Shown: piece after piece, positions 6,965-16,011 of the stretch
Layout: every line of letters starts with the position of its first letter
Numbering within the stretch: the first letter of the stretch is position 1
Assembly (NCBI GenBank): GCA_963832725.1
Contig: CAWHVG010000003.1
Coordinates: 2,285,022 to 2,349,021 of the forward strand
Reading direction: 5' to 3'
Origin: JAEZBP01 sp963832725
GTDB lineage: Bacteria > Myxococcota_A > Polyangia > Polyangiales > Sandaracinaceae
DNA length: 64,000 nt
The notes under the pieces: generated by a model
Told to the model about the DNA's origin: nothing
What the model saw: the letters and a program-made list of their open reading frames with translations, nothing else
The model's database searches: none
Made by a program: the position numbers and the translations under genes

Positions 6965-9518
6965 GTGAGGCTTCGAATCGCAGTTCCCATCTTGCTTGGA
7001 TCGGCCGCCGTGATGCTCTCGAGCATCGGATTGGCGATCGCGCAGGAGCGCCCGCAGGCGCCGCAGGTTCGCATCCCGCGGCCCGGCCAGCGACCTGGTG
7101 CCCCTGGTGGCCCCGGCGCAGGCGACGACACGCCGCATCCGGCGGGGAAGCTCAGGCCCTTCCGGACCGGCCTCGAGGACCGGGCCGGAGGCCGCGTGCC
7201 GCCGAGCGCGCCCGTCGAGTTCACCCTGGAGGACGCCGACCTGCCGGATCTCGTGCGCATGATCGCGCGCATCACCGGCAAGCGCTTCATCCTCCCGGGC
7301 AAGGCGCGCTCCATCAAGGCGACCGTGGTGTCGACCCAGCCGGTCACCGCCGCCGAGGCCTACCGCGCGTTCCTGTCGATCCTCGAGCTCAACGGGATGA
7401 CCGTGCAGCCCTCGGGCCGCTACCTGAAGATCATCGACACCAGCGGAGCGCAGGGCACCAACACGCCGGTCATCACCGGCGGCGGCCTCACGCCCAACGA
7501 GGACCGCTACGTCACGCGCATGATCCGGGCGCGCAACGTCTCGGCCGAGGACCTCGCCACGCTCCTCGGCAACTTCAAGTCGCGCGACGGCACCGTCACC
7601 GCGTACGCGCCGACCAACATGCTGATCATCACCGACACCGGCTCGAACATTCGCCGGATGATGGAGATCATGCAGGAGGTCGACGTCCCGAGGACGGGCG
7701 AGCAGATCTGGATCGAGCCGATCCACTACGCGAACGCGCAGGAGATGGCCGATCGGCTGGGGGAGATCTTCCCGAGCGCCGGTCAGGGCGGCAGCAGCGG
7801 CGGGAACACCAAAGCCCGGCCGACCCCACGACGCCCGACCCCTCGCCGAGCGGGACAGGCGGCGCAGGCAGCCCAAGCCGGCGCCACGACCACCGTGGGC
7901 TCGGCGCGCGGCGAGTCGCGCATCACCAACATCATCCCGGACGAGCGGACCAACTCGCTGATCATCCTGGCCACCGAGCGCGCCTACCTGCGCATCCTGG
8001 AGGTCATCCGCGCGCTCGACGTGCCGGTCGAAGGCGAAGGCTCCATCCACGTCCACCCGCTGCAGTACGCGGACTCCGAGCAGATGGCGTCCACCCTGCA
8101 AAGCCTCGTCAGCGGCGGGGGCAGCAGCTCCGCGAAGCGCGGCGCGACCAAGCAGGGCGGAGTGTCCGGCGCGACGGGCGGACCGGGCGCGCTCGAAGGT
8201 CAGATCAACGTCCAGCCGCACAAGGCGACGAACTCGCTGTTGATCACCAGCTCGCTCCACGACTACGTCGCGCTCCGGCGGGTGATCGAGCGTCTCGATG
8301 TCGCCCCGCGGCAGGTCTTCATCGAGGCGGTGGTGATGGAGCTGAGCGTGCAGCGCTCCTCCAGCCTCGGCGTCGCCTACCACGGCGGCGCGCCGGCGCC
8401 GAACATCGACGGCAACTCGTCCCTCACCCTCTTCGGCTTCGACGCGGGCCGCACGGCCACACCGGCGACCTCGCTCAGCCCCGACCTCTTGCAGGGCTTG
8501 GCGGTCGGCGTGCGCGGCCCGGCCATCCAGCAGGCCTCGCAGCTCCTCGGTATCTCCATCCCGAGCTTCGGCGTCATCCTGAACGCCATCGCCAACTCCG
8601 CCGACGCCAACGTGCTCTCCACGCCGCACATCATCGCGATGGACAACGTGCAGGCGGAGATCACGGTCGGTCAGAACATCCCGCTCCAGACGTCGGGCCT
8701 CGGCGGCTCGCTCGGCTCGTCGCTGAGCAGCCTCGCGAGCGCGGCGGGCCAGTCGGGCGCGGCGGGCTTGGCCGGCATGGCGGGCATGATGGGCGGGATG
8801 GGCCGGGGTGGCGTCCAACGTCAGAACGTCGGTACGACCATCCGCATCACGCCGCACATCAACGACACGGGCGAGATCCGGATGGAGCTCGAGGAGGAGA
8901 TCTCCGAGGCCGGCGCGCCGCAGGGCACGCTGGGCGTGGTCCCGATCAACCAGCGCATCGCCAAGACGCAGGTCGTCGTGCGCGACCAGCAGACCATCGT
9001 CATCGGCGGCCTGATGCGCGACCGCGTGTCGACCACCGAGGAGAAGGTGCCGATCCTCGGCGACATCCCGCTCCTCGGCGTGCTCTTCCGCCGGCAGAGC
9101 ACCACCAACGAGAAGACGAACCTGATGCTCTTCCTGACGCCGTACATCATCCGCTCGGCGTCGGATTCTGAGGGCCATCTTCGAGCGCAAGCTGCGCGAG
9201 CGGCAGGAGTTCATCGACCGCTACTTCGTGTTCAGCGACCGCGCCTACTCGCCCGCCATCGACTACTCGCGGACGCGAGGGCTCGTCGCGGAGATCCTCA
9301 ACGCCGTCGCCGACGCCGACTCCGAGCACCGGCTCTTGCTGGAGGCGCAACAGAGACCGCCGCCCGTGCACGTGCCACGCGAGCCGATCGGCGCGGGTGG
9401 CTTCGAGTCGAGCATCGACGAAGGGACGATGGTCATCAGCCCCGACGGCGAGGAGGTGGTCGGCGAGCCGGCCGAGCCCGCACCGGCTGAGCCGGAGCCT
9501 GCGGAGCCGGAGCAGTAG
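6965..9518 (+). CDS. gspD: Type II secretion secretin GspD (one frameshift near the 3' end)
   Basis: Translation starts at a GTG (6965) behind GGAGGAG and gives a signal peptide ending near AIAQ. Then come an N0 domain (EFTLEDADLPDLVRMIA), N1-N3 domains rich in TNMLIITD/TNSLLITS strands with Gly/Ser linkers, and the secretin core with VPILGDIPLLGVLFR and LMLFLTPYIIR. The product forms the outer-membrane channel of the T2SS. At 9166/9167 an extra T (GGATTCTG for GGATCTG) shifts the frame. The natural C-terminus (RAIFERKLRERQEFIDRY onward, with an acidic Pro/Glu/Ala tail) continues in the next frame to 9518. The corrected protein is about 850 residues, which is large because of the linkers and tail. 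Confidence 0.93.
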
Positions 9519-9606
9519 TGGCACGACGCCCCACCCCTCTTCTTCTCGAGGAAGCAAGCGCCGTCCGGGCGCGTTGAACCCCACCGGACCCTCAGCAGAC
9601 CCAGCC

Positions 9607-11439
9607 ATGGAACAGCAGCAGCGATACGTCGGAGAGATCCTGGTCCGCCGGGGCGCCCTAGAGGCGGACCGGTTGGAAGAGCTGTTGCAGACCGCGCTCG
9701 AGAAGGAGGCCGATCTGCTCGACGTCCTCTACGCCGCACGCGAGACGGCCGAGGAGCGCATCGTGCAGGCGCTGGCGGACGAGGTCGGGATCGGGTTCGT
9801 ACAGGAGATCAAGCCCGACGAGGTCTCCGCCGAGCTGGTCGATCTCGTCCCGATCACCTTCGCCCGCCAGCACCGGGTCCTGCCGCTCTCGGACGAGGGC
9901 GACGTGGTTCGCGTGGCCGTGGCGAACCCGCTCGACCCGACGCCGCTCGACGATCTGAGAGCGCTGCTCGGCAAGCGCATCGAGCCGGTGGCAGCCACGG
10001 CGGAGGTGATCGAGGACGTCATCAACCGCGTCTACGAGCGCAAAGAGGTCGACCAGATCGGCGAGTCCAAGGCCGCCGATGAAGAGGAGATGATCGACCT
10101 CATCGACATGACCGACGAGGCGCCGGTCATCCGCTGGGTCAACAACCTCATCTACAACGCGTCGCGCGACACGGCGTCCGACATCCACATCGAGCCCGGC
10201 GACAAAGAGGTCGTCGTCCGCAACCGGATCGACGGCAAGCTTGTGCCGGTCAAGACCGCGCCCAAGAGCGCCCTCGCGTCGATCGTCAGCCGCGTGAAGA
10301 TCGAGGCCGGCCTGAACATCGCCGAGAAGCGCCTCCCGCAGGACGGCCGCATCACCAAGAAGATCCAGGGCCGCGTCGTCGATCTCCGTGTGTCCAGCAT
10401 CCCCACCGCGCGCGGCGAGCGGATCGTGATGCGTCTTCTCGACAAGGAGCAGGTCGTCCTGAACCTGACCGACCTCGGCTACCAGGGCGGGCGGCTGGAG
10501 ACGCTGCACCACCTGATCACCCGTCCCAACGGCATCCTCCTGGTCACAGGACCGACCGGCTCCGGCAAGACCACCACGCTCTACGCCTGCCTGAGCGTCA
10601 TCAACTCGCCCGACCGCAACATCCTGACGGCCGAAGATCCGGTCGAGTACGAGCTCGGCGGCATCGGACAGCTCCAGATCCACCCCAAGATCGGCCTCAC
10701 GTTCGCCTCGGCGCTCCGCTCCTTCCTCCGTCAGGACCCGGACGTGATCATGGTCGGCGAGATCCGCGATCACGAGACGGCCGAGATCGCCATTCACGCG
10801 TCGCTGACCGGCCACTTCGTGCTCTCGACGCTGCACACCAACGACGCGGCCGGCGCGGTGACGCGCTTGAACGAGATGGGCGTGCAGCCCTTCCTGATCG
10901 CCTCCAGCGTGCTCGGCGTCATCGCCCAGCGGCTGGTGCGCCGGCTCTGCCGCGCGTGCCGCCAGCCGTACAAGCCGAGCGCGCAGGACCTCCGCTCGCT
11001 CGGCGTCGACGCCAGCCGGGTGGAAGCCATCCGCGGCGGCGGCGTGCAGGCCTTCCGCGGTGTCACCCACGCGTCGGCGGACGCAACCGTCGAAGAGATC
11101 GGCACCGAGGAGCTCGACACCCTGGTCGGCGGCGCGGCGGACGGCACCGAGAGCTTCCCGGCCGAGCTGCGCAACGCCATCTTCTACCGGCCGGTGGGTT
11201 GCTCGGAGTGCGCGCTGACCGGCTACCGCGGCCGGATCGCCATCTCCGAGATGCTCGTCCTCGACGAGCCGGTCCGCCGCGAGATCCTGAACCAGAGCGA
11301 CGCGGCCACCATCGCCAAGGTGGCGGCGAACCGGGGCATGCGCACCCTGCGCGAGGACGGCGCGCGCCTGGTCCTCGACGGCGTGACCAGCCTCGAAGAG
11401 GTGCTCGCCGCCACCCAAGCGGGCGAGGTCGAGGGCTGA
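9607..11439 (+). CDS. gspE: Type II secretion ATPase GspE
   Basis: The ATG at 9607 gives a 610-residue protein. It has the N-terminal N1E domain, which binds GspL, a second N-domain around FARQHRVLPL, and the secretion ATPase core: Walker A GPTGSGKTT near residue 315, Asp box with ILTAEDPVEYE, Walker B VIMVGEIRDHETAE and the His box STLHTNDA. A CxxC (about 448) and a second CxxC (about 533, CSEC) form the zinc-binding module, here separated by an insertion of about 80 residues. The hexameric ATPase powers pseudopilus assembly. It is followed by gspF with no gap. Confidence 0.96.
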   Translation: MEQQQRYVGEILVRRGALEADRLEELLQTALEKEADLLDVLYAARETAEERIVQALADEVGIGFVQEIKPDEVSAELVDLVPITFARQHRVLPLSDEGDVVRVAVANPLDPTPLDDLRALLGKRIEPVAATAEVIEDVINRVYERKEVDQIGESKAADEEEMIDLIDMTDEAPVIRWVNNLIYNASRDTASDIHIEPGDKEVVVRNRIDGKLVPVKTAPKSALASIVSRVKIEAGLNIAEKRLPQDGRITKKIQGRVVDLRVSSIPTARGERIVMRLLDKEQVVLNLTDLGYQGGRLETLHHLITRPNGILLVTGPTGSGKTTTLYACLSVINSPDRNILTAEDPVEYELGGIGQLQIHPKIGLTFASALRSFLRQDPDVIMVGEIRDHETAEIAIHASLTGHFVLSTLHTNDAAGAVTRLNEMGVQPFLIASSVLGVIAQRLVRRLCRACRQPYKPSAQDLRSLGVDASRVEAIRGGGVQAFRGVTHASADATVEEIGTEELDTLVGGAADGTESFPAELRNAIFYRPVGCSECALTGYRGRIAISEMLVLDEPVRREILNQSDAATIAKVAANRGMRTLREDGARLVLDGVTSLEEVLAATQAGEVEG

Positions 11440-11440
11440 C

Positions 11441-12667
11441 ATGGCGGTGTTCGAGTGGCAGGGGATCACCACCTCCGGCAAGGAGGTCAAGGGCGTCCGG
11501 GACTCGGACAACGCCAAGTCGCTGCGCTCCGCGCTGCGCAAAGAAGGCGTCCTCGTCACGAAGATCATGGAGGAGGCCGAGGCGCGCGAGAAGAAGGCGC
11601 GCGAGGTCAACTTCACCCGCTACTTCAGACGCGTCTCGCAGCTCGACGTCGCGCTCGCGACGCGGCAGCTCGCGACCCTGCTCAAGAGCGGCGTCCCGCT
11701 CGTCGAATCGCTGGGGGCGTTGACCGACCAGCTCGACAAGCCCGAGATGAAGGCCGCGTTCACGCAGAGCCGCGACAAGATCAACGAAGGCTCGAGCTTC
11801 GCGGACGCGCTCCGAGCGCATCCGAACATCTTCCCGGTCCTCTACGTGAACATGGTCGCGGCGGGCGAGGCCTCGGGCACGCTGGAGGGGGTGCTCGGCC
11901 GGCTGGCGGAGTTCCTCGAGGGCCAGGCCAAGCTGAAGAACAAGGTGACCAGCGCCCTCGCCTACCCGGCGTTCATGGCGCTGATGGGCATCGCCACCGT
12001 CTCCATCATGATGCTCGTGGTCGTACCGAAGGTGACGGCCATCTTCGAAGACTTCGCGCAAGCGCTGCCCTGGTACACGCAGCTGCTCATCTTCGTCAGC
12101 AACATCTTCTCGGACTACTGGTGGCTCCTGCTCGGCGGCCTCGTCGGCGGGATCTTCGGCTTCCGGCGCTGGCGCGACAGCCCCAAGGGCCGCGACCGCT
12201 GGGATCGCTTCCAGCTCGACGCGCCGCTCTTCGGCTCGCTGATCATGATGGTCGCGGTCTCCCGCTTCGCGCGGACGCTGGCGACGCTCCTGCGCAGCGG
12301 CGTGCCGCTCTTGAACGCGATGGAGATCACCCGGAACGTGCTCGGGAACACCGAGCTGATGCGGGTCATCGAGGAGGCGCGCGTCGCCATCCGTGAAGGC
12401 GAGAGCATCGCCGCCACGCTCAAGCGGAGCGGGCGCCTGCCTCCGATCGTCACCCACATGATCGCCGTGGGCGAGCGCTCCGGTCAGCTCGAAGAGATGC
12501 TGGAGAACGTGGCCGACAGCTACGATACGCAGGTCGATGCGAAGGTGCAGATGCTCACCTCCCTGCTCGAGCCGATGCTCATCGTGCTGCTCGGCGGGAT
12601 GTCGGGCGGGATCGCGTTCGCGATCCTGATGCCGCTGATGAAGATCAACGAGTTCGTGGCGAGCTGA
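11441..12667 (+). CDS. gspF: Type II secretion inner-membrane platform protein GspF
   Basis: The 408-residue protein starts with MAVFEWQGITTSGKEVKG, typical of GspF, followed by two homologous cytoplasmic helical domains (around 70-170 and 275-375). Each ends in hydrophobic segments, three in total. Conserved features such as LATLLKSGVPLVESL and LATLLRSGVPLLNAM mark the repeat, and the C-terminus is the usual hydrophobic hairpin ending in MPLMKINEFV. It forms the platform that couples GspE to pseudopilin assembly. The start lies one base after the gspE stop, so translation is probably coupled. Confidence 0.95.
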   Translation: MAVFEWQGITTSGKEVKGVRDSDNAKSLRSALRKEGVLVTKIMEEAEAREKKAREVNFTRYFRRVSQLDVALATRQLATLLKSGVPLVESLGALTDQLDKPEMKAAFTQSRDKINEGSSFADALRAHPNIFPVLYVNMVAAGEASGTLEGVLGRLAEFLEGQAKLKNKVTSALAYPAFMALMGIATVSIMMLVVVPKVTAIFEDFAQALPWYTQLLIFVSNIFSDYWWLLLGGLVGGIFGFRRWRDSPKGRDRWDRFQLDAPLFGSLIMMVAVSRFARTLATLLRSGVPLLNAMEITRNVLGNTELMRVIEEARVAIREGESIAATLKRSGRLPPIVTHMIAVGERSGQLEEMLENVADSYDTQVDAKVQMLTSLLEPMLIVLLGGMSGGIAFAILMPLMKINEFVAS

Positions 12668-12701
12668 GGCTCGACGGCGATGGAACGAGGCACCTGGAAT
12701 C

Positions 12702-13130
12702 ATGGTCACGAAGAGGCGGTTCGGACGCGGCGTCGCGCTCCCTTGGGAGCGGCGGGGCGCGTGGGCCCGCGAGCTTCTGGCCGGGCGCCGGTGGAAAGTG
12801 CTGGTGTCCGGTGCGGGGCTGGCCGTCGTGCTCCTCTCGGTGGCGAGCTCGGCCGAGCACCGGCAGCGCGTGCAAGAGACGCGGGCGGCCATCGCGGAGA
12901 TCAAGCGCGCGGTGGGCGCGTTCCGGGCGGACAACGGGCGCTGCCCGCACTCGCTCTACGAGCTGATGCACCCGCAGCGCAGCGGCACGCACTACCTGCG
13001 GCGGACTCCCGTGGACGGGTGGAACCACGCGTTCTGGGTGCGCTGCCCCGGCCGCTACGACCCGGACGGCGTCGACGTGGTCTCGGCGGGACCGAGCGGC
13101 TCCTATCTAGTGGACGACAACATCGAGTGA
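12702..13130 (+). CDS. GspG-like protein without a prepilin cleavage motif
   Basis: The 142-residue protein has a basic start, one hydrophobic segment (about 33-50) and then EIKRAVGAFRADNGRCPHSLYELM with a C-terminal DGWNHAFWVRCPG...DVVSAGPSG. This matches the globular part of major pseudopilins, including the DPWGNPY-like motif and the calcium-loop region. The Gly followed by (F/M)-T-L-x-E motif needed for GspO processing is missing, so it should stay as an inner-membrane anchored protein. It sits between gspF and gspG in the operon. A chaperone-like, decoy or assembly-platform role is possible; none is proven. Confidence 0.75.
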   Translation: MVTKRRFGRGVALPWERRGAWARELLAGRRWKVLVSGAGLAVVLLSVASSAEHRQRVQETRAAIAEIKRAVGAFRADNGRCPHSLYELMHPQRSGTHYLRRTPVDGWNHAFWVRCPGRYDPDGVDVVSAGPSGSYLVDDNIE

Positions 13131-13239
13131 GGCGCGGTGGCCTTTACTCGGTCACGAAGAGAAGATCGTGACAAATGGGATGGTGCGCGGAAGACGACAC
13201 GTCACACCCCGCGTTCCTGAAGACGAAGCGAGGATGACG

Positions 13240-13641
13240 ATGAACGAGCTCGATATTCGGACGATCCGCCGGCTGGTGCGCCGCCGTCGTCGACGCGAAG
13301 GCATGACGCTGGTCGAGATCATGATCGTGGTGATCATCATGGCGCTCATCGCGACCGCCGTCGGCGTCGCCGTGCTGCCGCGCCTCAAGCAGGCCCGCAT
13401 CGACAGCACGCGCACGGACTCGAACACCATGCGCGGCGCGGTCGAGATGTACGTGAGCGAGCACCCGGGCGGCGACTGCCCGAGCGCCGATGATCTCGTC
13501 GAGGGCGGCTACGTCAACGGCGCCACCCGCACCGCCGACGCCTGGGACAACCCCTTCACCATCGAGTGCGACGGCGACACGATCAACGTCGTCAGCGCCG
13601 GTCCCGACGGCCAGGACGGCACCGAAGACGACATCCGCTGA
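13240..13641 (+). CDS. gspG: Major pseudopilin GspG
   Basis: The protein shows the prepilin signature EG|MTLVEIMIV (Gly 21, processed residue Met 22, Glu at +5 = residue 26), followed by a hydrophobic helix and a globular C-terminus with ADAWDNPFTIEC and VVSAGPDGQDGTEDDI, the calcium-binding loop typical of GspG. The start at 13240 fits the GAGG upstream better than the ATG at 13234, which would overlap it; a still longer frame begins at 13168. GspG polymerises into the pseudopilus that pushes substrates through GspD. Confidence 0.93.
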   Translation: MNELDIRTIRRLVRRRRRREGMTLVEIMIVVIIMALIATAVGVAVLPRLKQARIDSTRTDSNTMRGAVEMYVSEHPGGDCPSADDLVEGGYVNGATRTADAWDNPFTIECDGDTINVVSAGPDGQDGTEDDIR

Positions 13642-13664
13642 CGCGGATCCCTAGGAGGCATTTC

Positions 13665-14402
13665 GTGAGCTCGCTCATCCACGTCCGTCGTTCCCTGCGC
13701 GCGTCTCGTCGCGCGCGGGGTGCGTCGAGGCGGGCCGGGATGACGATCATCGAGATGCTGATCGTGATCATCATCATCGCCCTTGCCGCGACGGGGATCA
13801 CCTACTCGATCAGCGCCATCACCCGGGCGAACCTGCGCTCGGCCTGCATGACCATCACGGCCGGAGCGCGCTACGCGTACAACCGCGCGATCGCCCAGGG
13901 CACCACCGTGCGGCTCGCGTTCGACCTCGACACCGGCAAGATGAGCTTCGAGGAGGCGAACGGCCGGGTCACGCTCGCGCGGCTCGACGACGCCACGCGC
14001 CAGAAGCTGGAGGAAGGCCACGACGAAGCCGCCGTCGACCCCTGGGCGGCAGCGCAGGCACGCTTGGCGGACACGCTCCACCCCTCCTTCGGGCAGTCGC
14101 CCTTCCAGACGCTGCCGGGCCGGCGCTTCCAGGAGCGTCCGGTCGCGTCGGGCGTGCACATCGAGCGGCTGATCGTCCCCCACGAGCCCGAGCCGCGCAC
14201 CAGCGGCAAGGGCGCCATCTACTTCTTCCCGGGCGGGCAGACGGAGCACGCCGTGGTGTGGGTGAGCGACGACAACGACCACGTCTACTCGGTCGAGGTG
14301 CACCCGCTGACCGGTCGCACCCGCGTCTACGACTACGCGTACGAGCCGACGCACATGCTCGACGACGGAGACGGCAACGCGCGCTCGGAGGTCGAGGACT
14401 GA
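13665..14402 (+). CDS. gspH: Minor pseudopilin GspH
   Basis: The GTG at 13665 lies 6 nt after a full AGGAGG (13653-13658). The protein of 245 residues has the cleavage motif RAG|MTIIEMLIV (Gly 25, Glu 30), a hydrophobic helix and a long beta-rich domain with ARYAYNRAIAQGTTVRLAFD, typical of GspH/FimT. An insertion rich in Pro, Asp and Gln (about 125-165) makes it longer than the usual 150-190 residues. It overlaps gspI by two bases (TGATG), so translation is coupled. Confidence 0.88.
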   Translation: MSSLIHVRRSLRASRRARGASRRAGMTIIEMLIVIIIIALAATGITYSISAITRANLRSACMTITAGARYAYNRAIAQGTTVRLAFDLDTGKMSFEEANGRVTLARLDDATRQKLEEGHDEAAVDPWAAAQARLADTLHPSFGQSPFQTLPGRRFQERPVASGVHIERLIVPHEPEPRTSGKGAIYFFPGGQTEHAVVWVSDDNDHVYSVEVHPLTGRTRVYDYAYEPTHMLDDGDGNARSEVED

Positions 14403-15271
14403 TGCGACGGCCGGCGGATGAGAAGGACGCGCTTCGCGAGCGCGGGGACGAGTCACCGCGGGGCCTGCGGCTCTCCACCCGCATCCGCGCGCTCGGTGGC
14501 TTCACGCTGCTCGAGGTGATGGTGGCGGTCGCCATCTTGGGCTTGGCGCTGGTGGCGATCTTCAGCAGCGAAGGCGGCGCCATCCGCGCCGGCGCCCGAG
14601 CGCGGAACGTCAGCACCGCCTCGCTCCTGGCGCGTTGCAAGATGGCCGAGGTCGAGGAGCAGATGACGCGGGAGGGGTTCCCCGCGACCATGGAAGACGG
14701 CGACGACGAGTGCTGCGAGGACGGAGAGCAACCCGGCTTCAGCTGCCACTGGCAGGTCGAGCAGGTGGTCCTGCCGGATCCGATCGATCTCTCGAGCGAC
14801 GACAATCCGATGTCCGCGCTGGGGCTCGGTGGTGACGACGGGGACGACGATCCCACGAGCCCCCAGAGCATGCAGAACGCGCTCGCGGGCGCGGCCGGCG
14901 GGGACGCCATCGGATCGTTCGCGGTGCAGTACGCGATGCCGATTCTCCAACCGATGATCGAACAGCAGGTGCGTCGGGCCAGCGTGAACGTGCGCTGGGT
15001 TTCGGGCGTGGGCCACCACGACATCGAGGGCCCCTGCGGCGAGAACGAGCGCAACTGCTTCACGGTGGTGCAGTACCTGGTCGCCGACCAGGGCTACTCC
15101 ATCCCGGGCTCGAATCCGACCGGGACGGGGACGGGAACCGGCACCGGGACGGGCACCGGCACCGGGACGGGCACCGGCACCGGAACGGGGACGGGCACCG
15201 GCAACAGCACGACGGGCGGGGCCAACCAGACCATTCAGAACATCGGCAACATGCTGGGGCTCGGACGATGA
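14402..15271 (+). CDS. gspI: Minor pseudopilin GspI with Thr-Gly repeat tail
   Basis: The cleavage motif LGG|FTLLEVMVA (Gly 33, Glu 38) and the following LGLALVAIF helix identify a GspI-type minor pseudopilin. The 289-residue product is more than twice the usual length. It has an acidic insertion with DDGDDD and a C-terminal tract of 14 Thr-Gly dipeptides encoded at 15119-15202. Four Cys residues (CC and CHW region, GPCGENERNC) could form disulfides. It overlaps both gspH and gspJ (ATGA). GspI, J and K form the pseudopilus tip complex. Confidence 0.87.
   Translation: MRRPADEKDALRERGDESPRGLRLSTRIRALGGFTLLEVMVAVAILGLALVAIFSSEGGAIRAGARARNVSTASLLARCKMAEVEEQMTREGFPATMEDGDDECCEDGEQPGFSCHWQVEQVVLPDPIDLSSDDNPMSALGLGGDDGDDDPTSPQSMQNALAGAAGGDAIGSFAVQYAMPILQPMIEQQVRRASVNVRWVSGVGHHDIEGPCGENERNCFTVVQYLVADQGYSIPGSNPTGTGTGTGTGTGTGTGTGTGTGTGTGTGNSTTGGANQTIQNIGNMLGLGR
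15119..15202 (+). repeat. Hexanucleotide minisatellite coding (Thr-Gly)14
   Basis: Fourteen consecutive 6-nt units of the type ACSGGN encode alternating Thr and Gly near the C-terminus of GspI. The units vary only at the third codon positions (ACC/ACG and GGC/GGG/GGA), which fits slippage plus silent drift. Confidence 0.9.
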
Positions 15272-16011
15272 GGCGGCTCGCGCGATCGCTGAGCCTGCCC
15301 CGGCGCAGCCCCGAGCCGCGGGCCGGACGCGGGCGGCGCGGCATGACGCTCATCGAGGTGATGGTCGCGGTGACCATCCTCGGCATGGTGGCGACCGTCG
15401 TCTTCAGCGGCTTCAGCCAGACGATGCGCAACAAGCGTCGCATCGAGGAGCAGGCCGACCGCACCCACGTCATCCGGGTGGCGATGGAGCGGATGGTCCA
15501 GGAGCTGTCGATGGCCTACGTGTCGGTCCATCGGCCGCTCAACCCCTCCCTCCAGCAGATGAACACGGCGTTCATCGGCGGCCACCGCGGCCGAGGCGAC
15601 CGCATCGACTTCACCAGCTTCTCGCACCGCCGACTCTATCGGAACGCGCACGAGTCGGACCAGAACGAGATCAGCTACTTCGTCACCGAGCACCCGGACC
15701 ATCCTTCGCGCTTGGTCCTGGCGCGCCGCGAGCAGAACCGCATCGACGACGACCCGCAGAAGGGCGGGATCATCCAGATCATGGTCGAGGACGTGGTGAG
15801 CTTCGAGGTCGAGTACCTCGACGCGACGAACGGCCTCTGGACCGAATCCTGGGACACCGGCGAGATCACCCACCAGCCGAACCGCATCCCGTCCCAGGTG
15901 AAGCTGATGCTCACGGTCAAGGACGAGGACGCGCCCCACGACGAACGCACCTACACGACCCGCGCTCAGCCCATGATCAACTGGGCCGTCAACCACGCCG
16001 CCTATCAATGA
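15268..16011 (+). CDS. gspJ: Minor pseudopilin GspJ
   Basis: The 247-residue protein starts with a basic leader and the prepilin motif RRG|MTLIEVMVA (Gly 25, Glu 30). Next come the hydrophobic helix and the GspJ-type domain containing RTHVIRVAMERMVQELS and a DRIDFTSFSH strand. It joins GspI and GspK at the pseudopilus tip. The start codon overlaps the gspI stop (ATGA), and the end overlaps the gspK start in the same way. Confidence 0.9.
   Translation: MRRLARSLSLPRRSPEPRAGRGRRGMTLIEVMVAVTILGMVATVVFSGFSQTMRNKRRIEEQADRTHVIRVAMERMVQELSMAYVSVHRPLNPSLQQMNTAFIGGHRGRGDRIDFTSFSHRRLYRNAHESDQNEISYFVTEHPDHPSRLVLARREQNRIDDDPQKGGIIQIMVEDVVSFEVEYLDATNGLWTESWDTGEITHQPNRIPSQVKLMLTVKDEDAPHDERTYTTRAQPMINWAVNHAAYQ

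Noticed and set aside
7000..11600. Very long minus-strand open frames opposite gspD and gspE
   Set aside because: High GC leaves antisense frames open; their His/Arg/Asp-rich composition has no domain content, while the plus strand encodes clear T2SS proteins.
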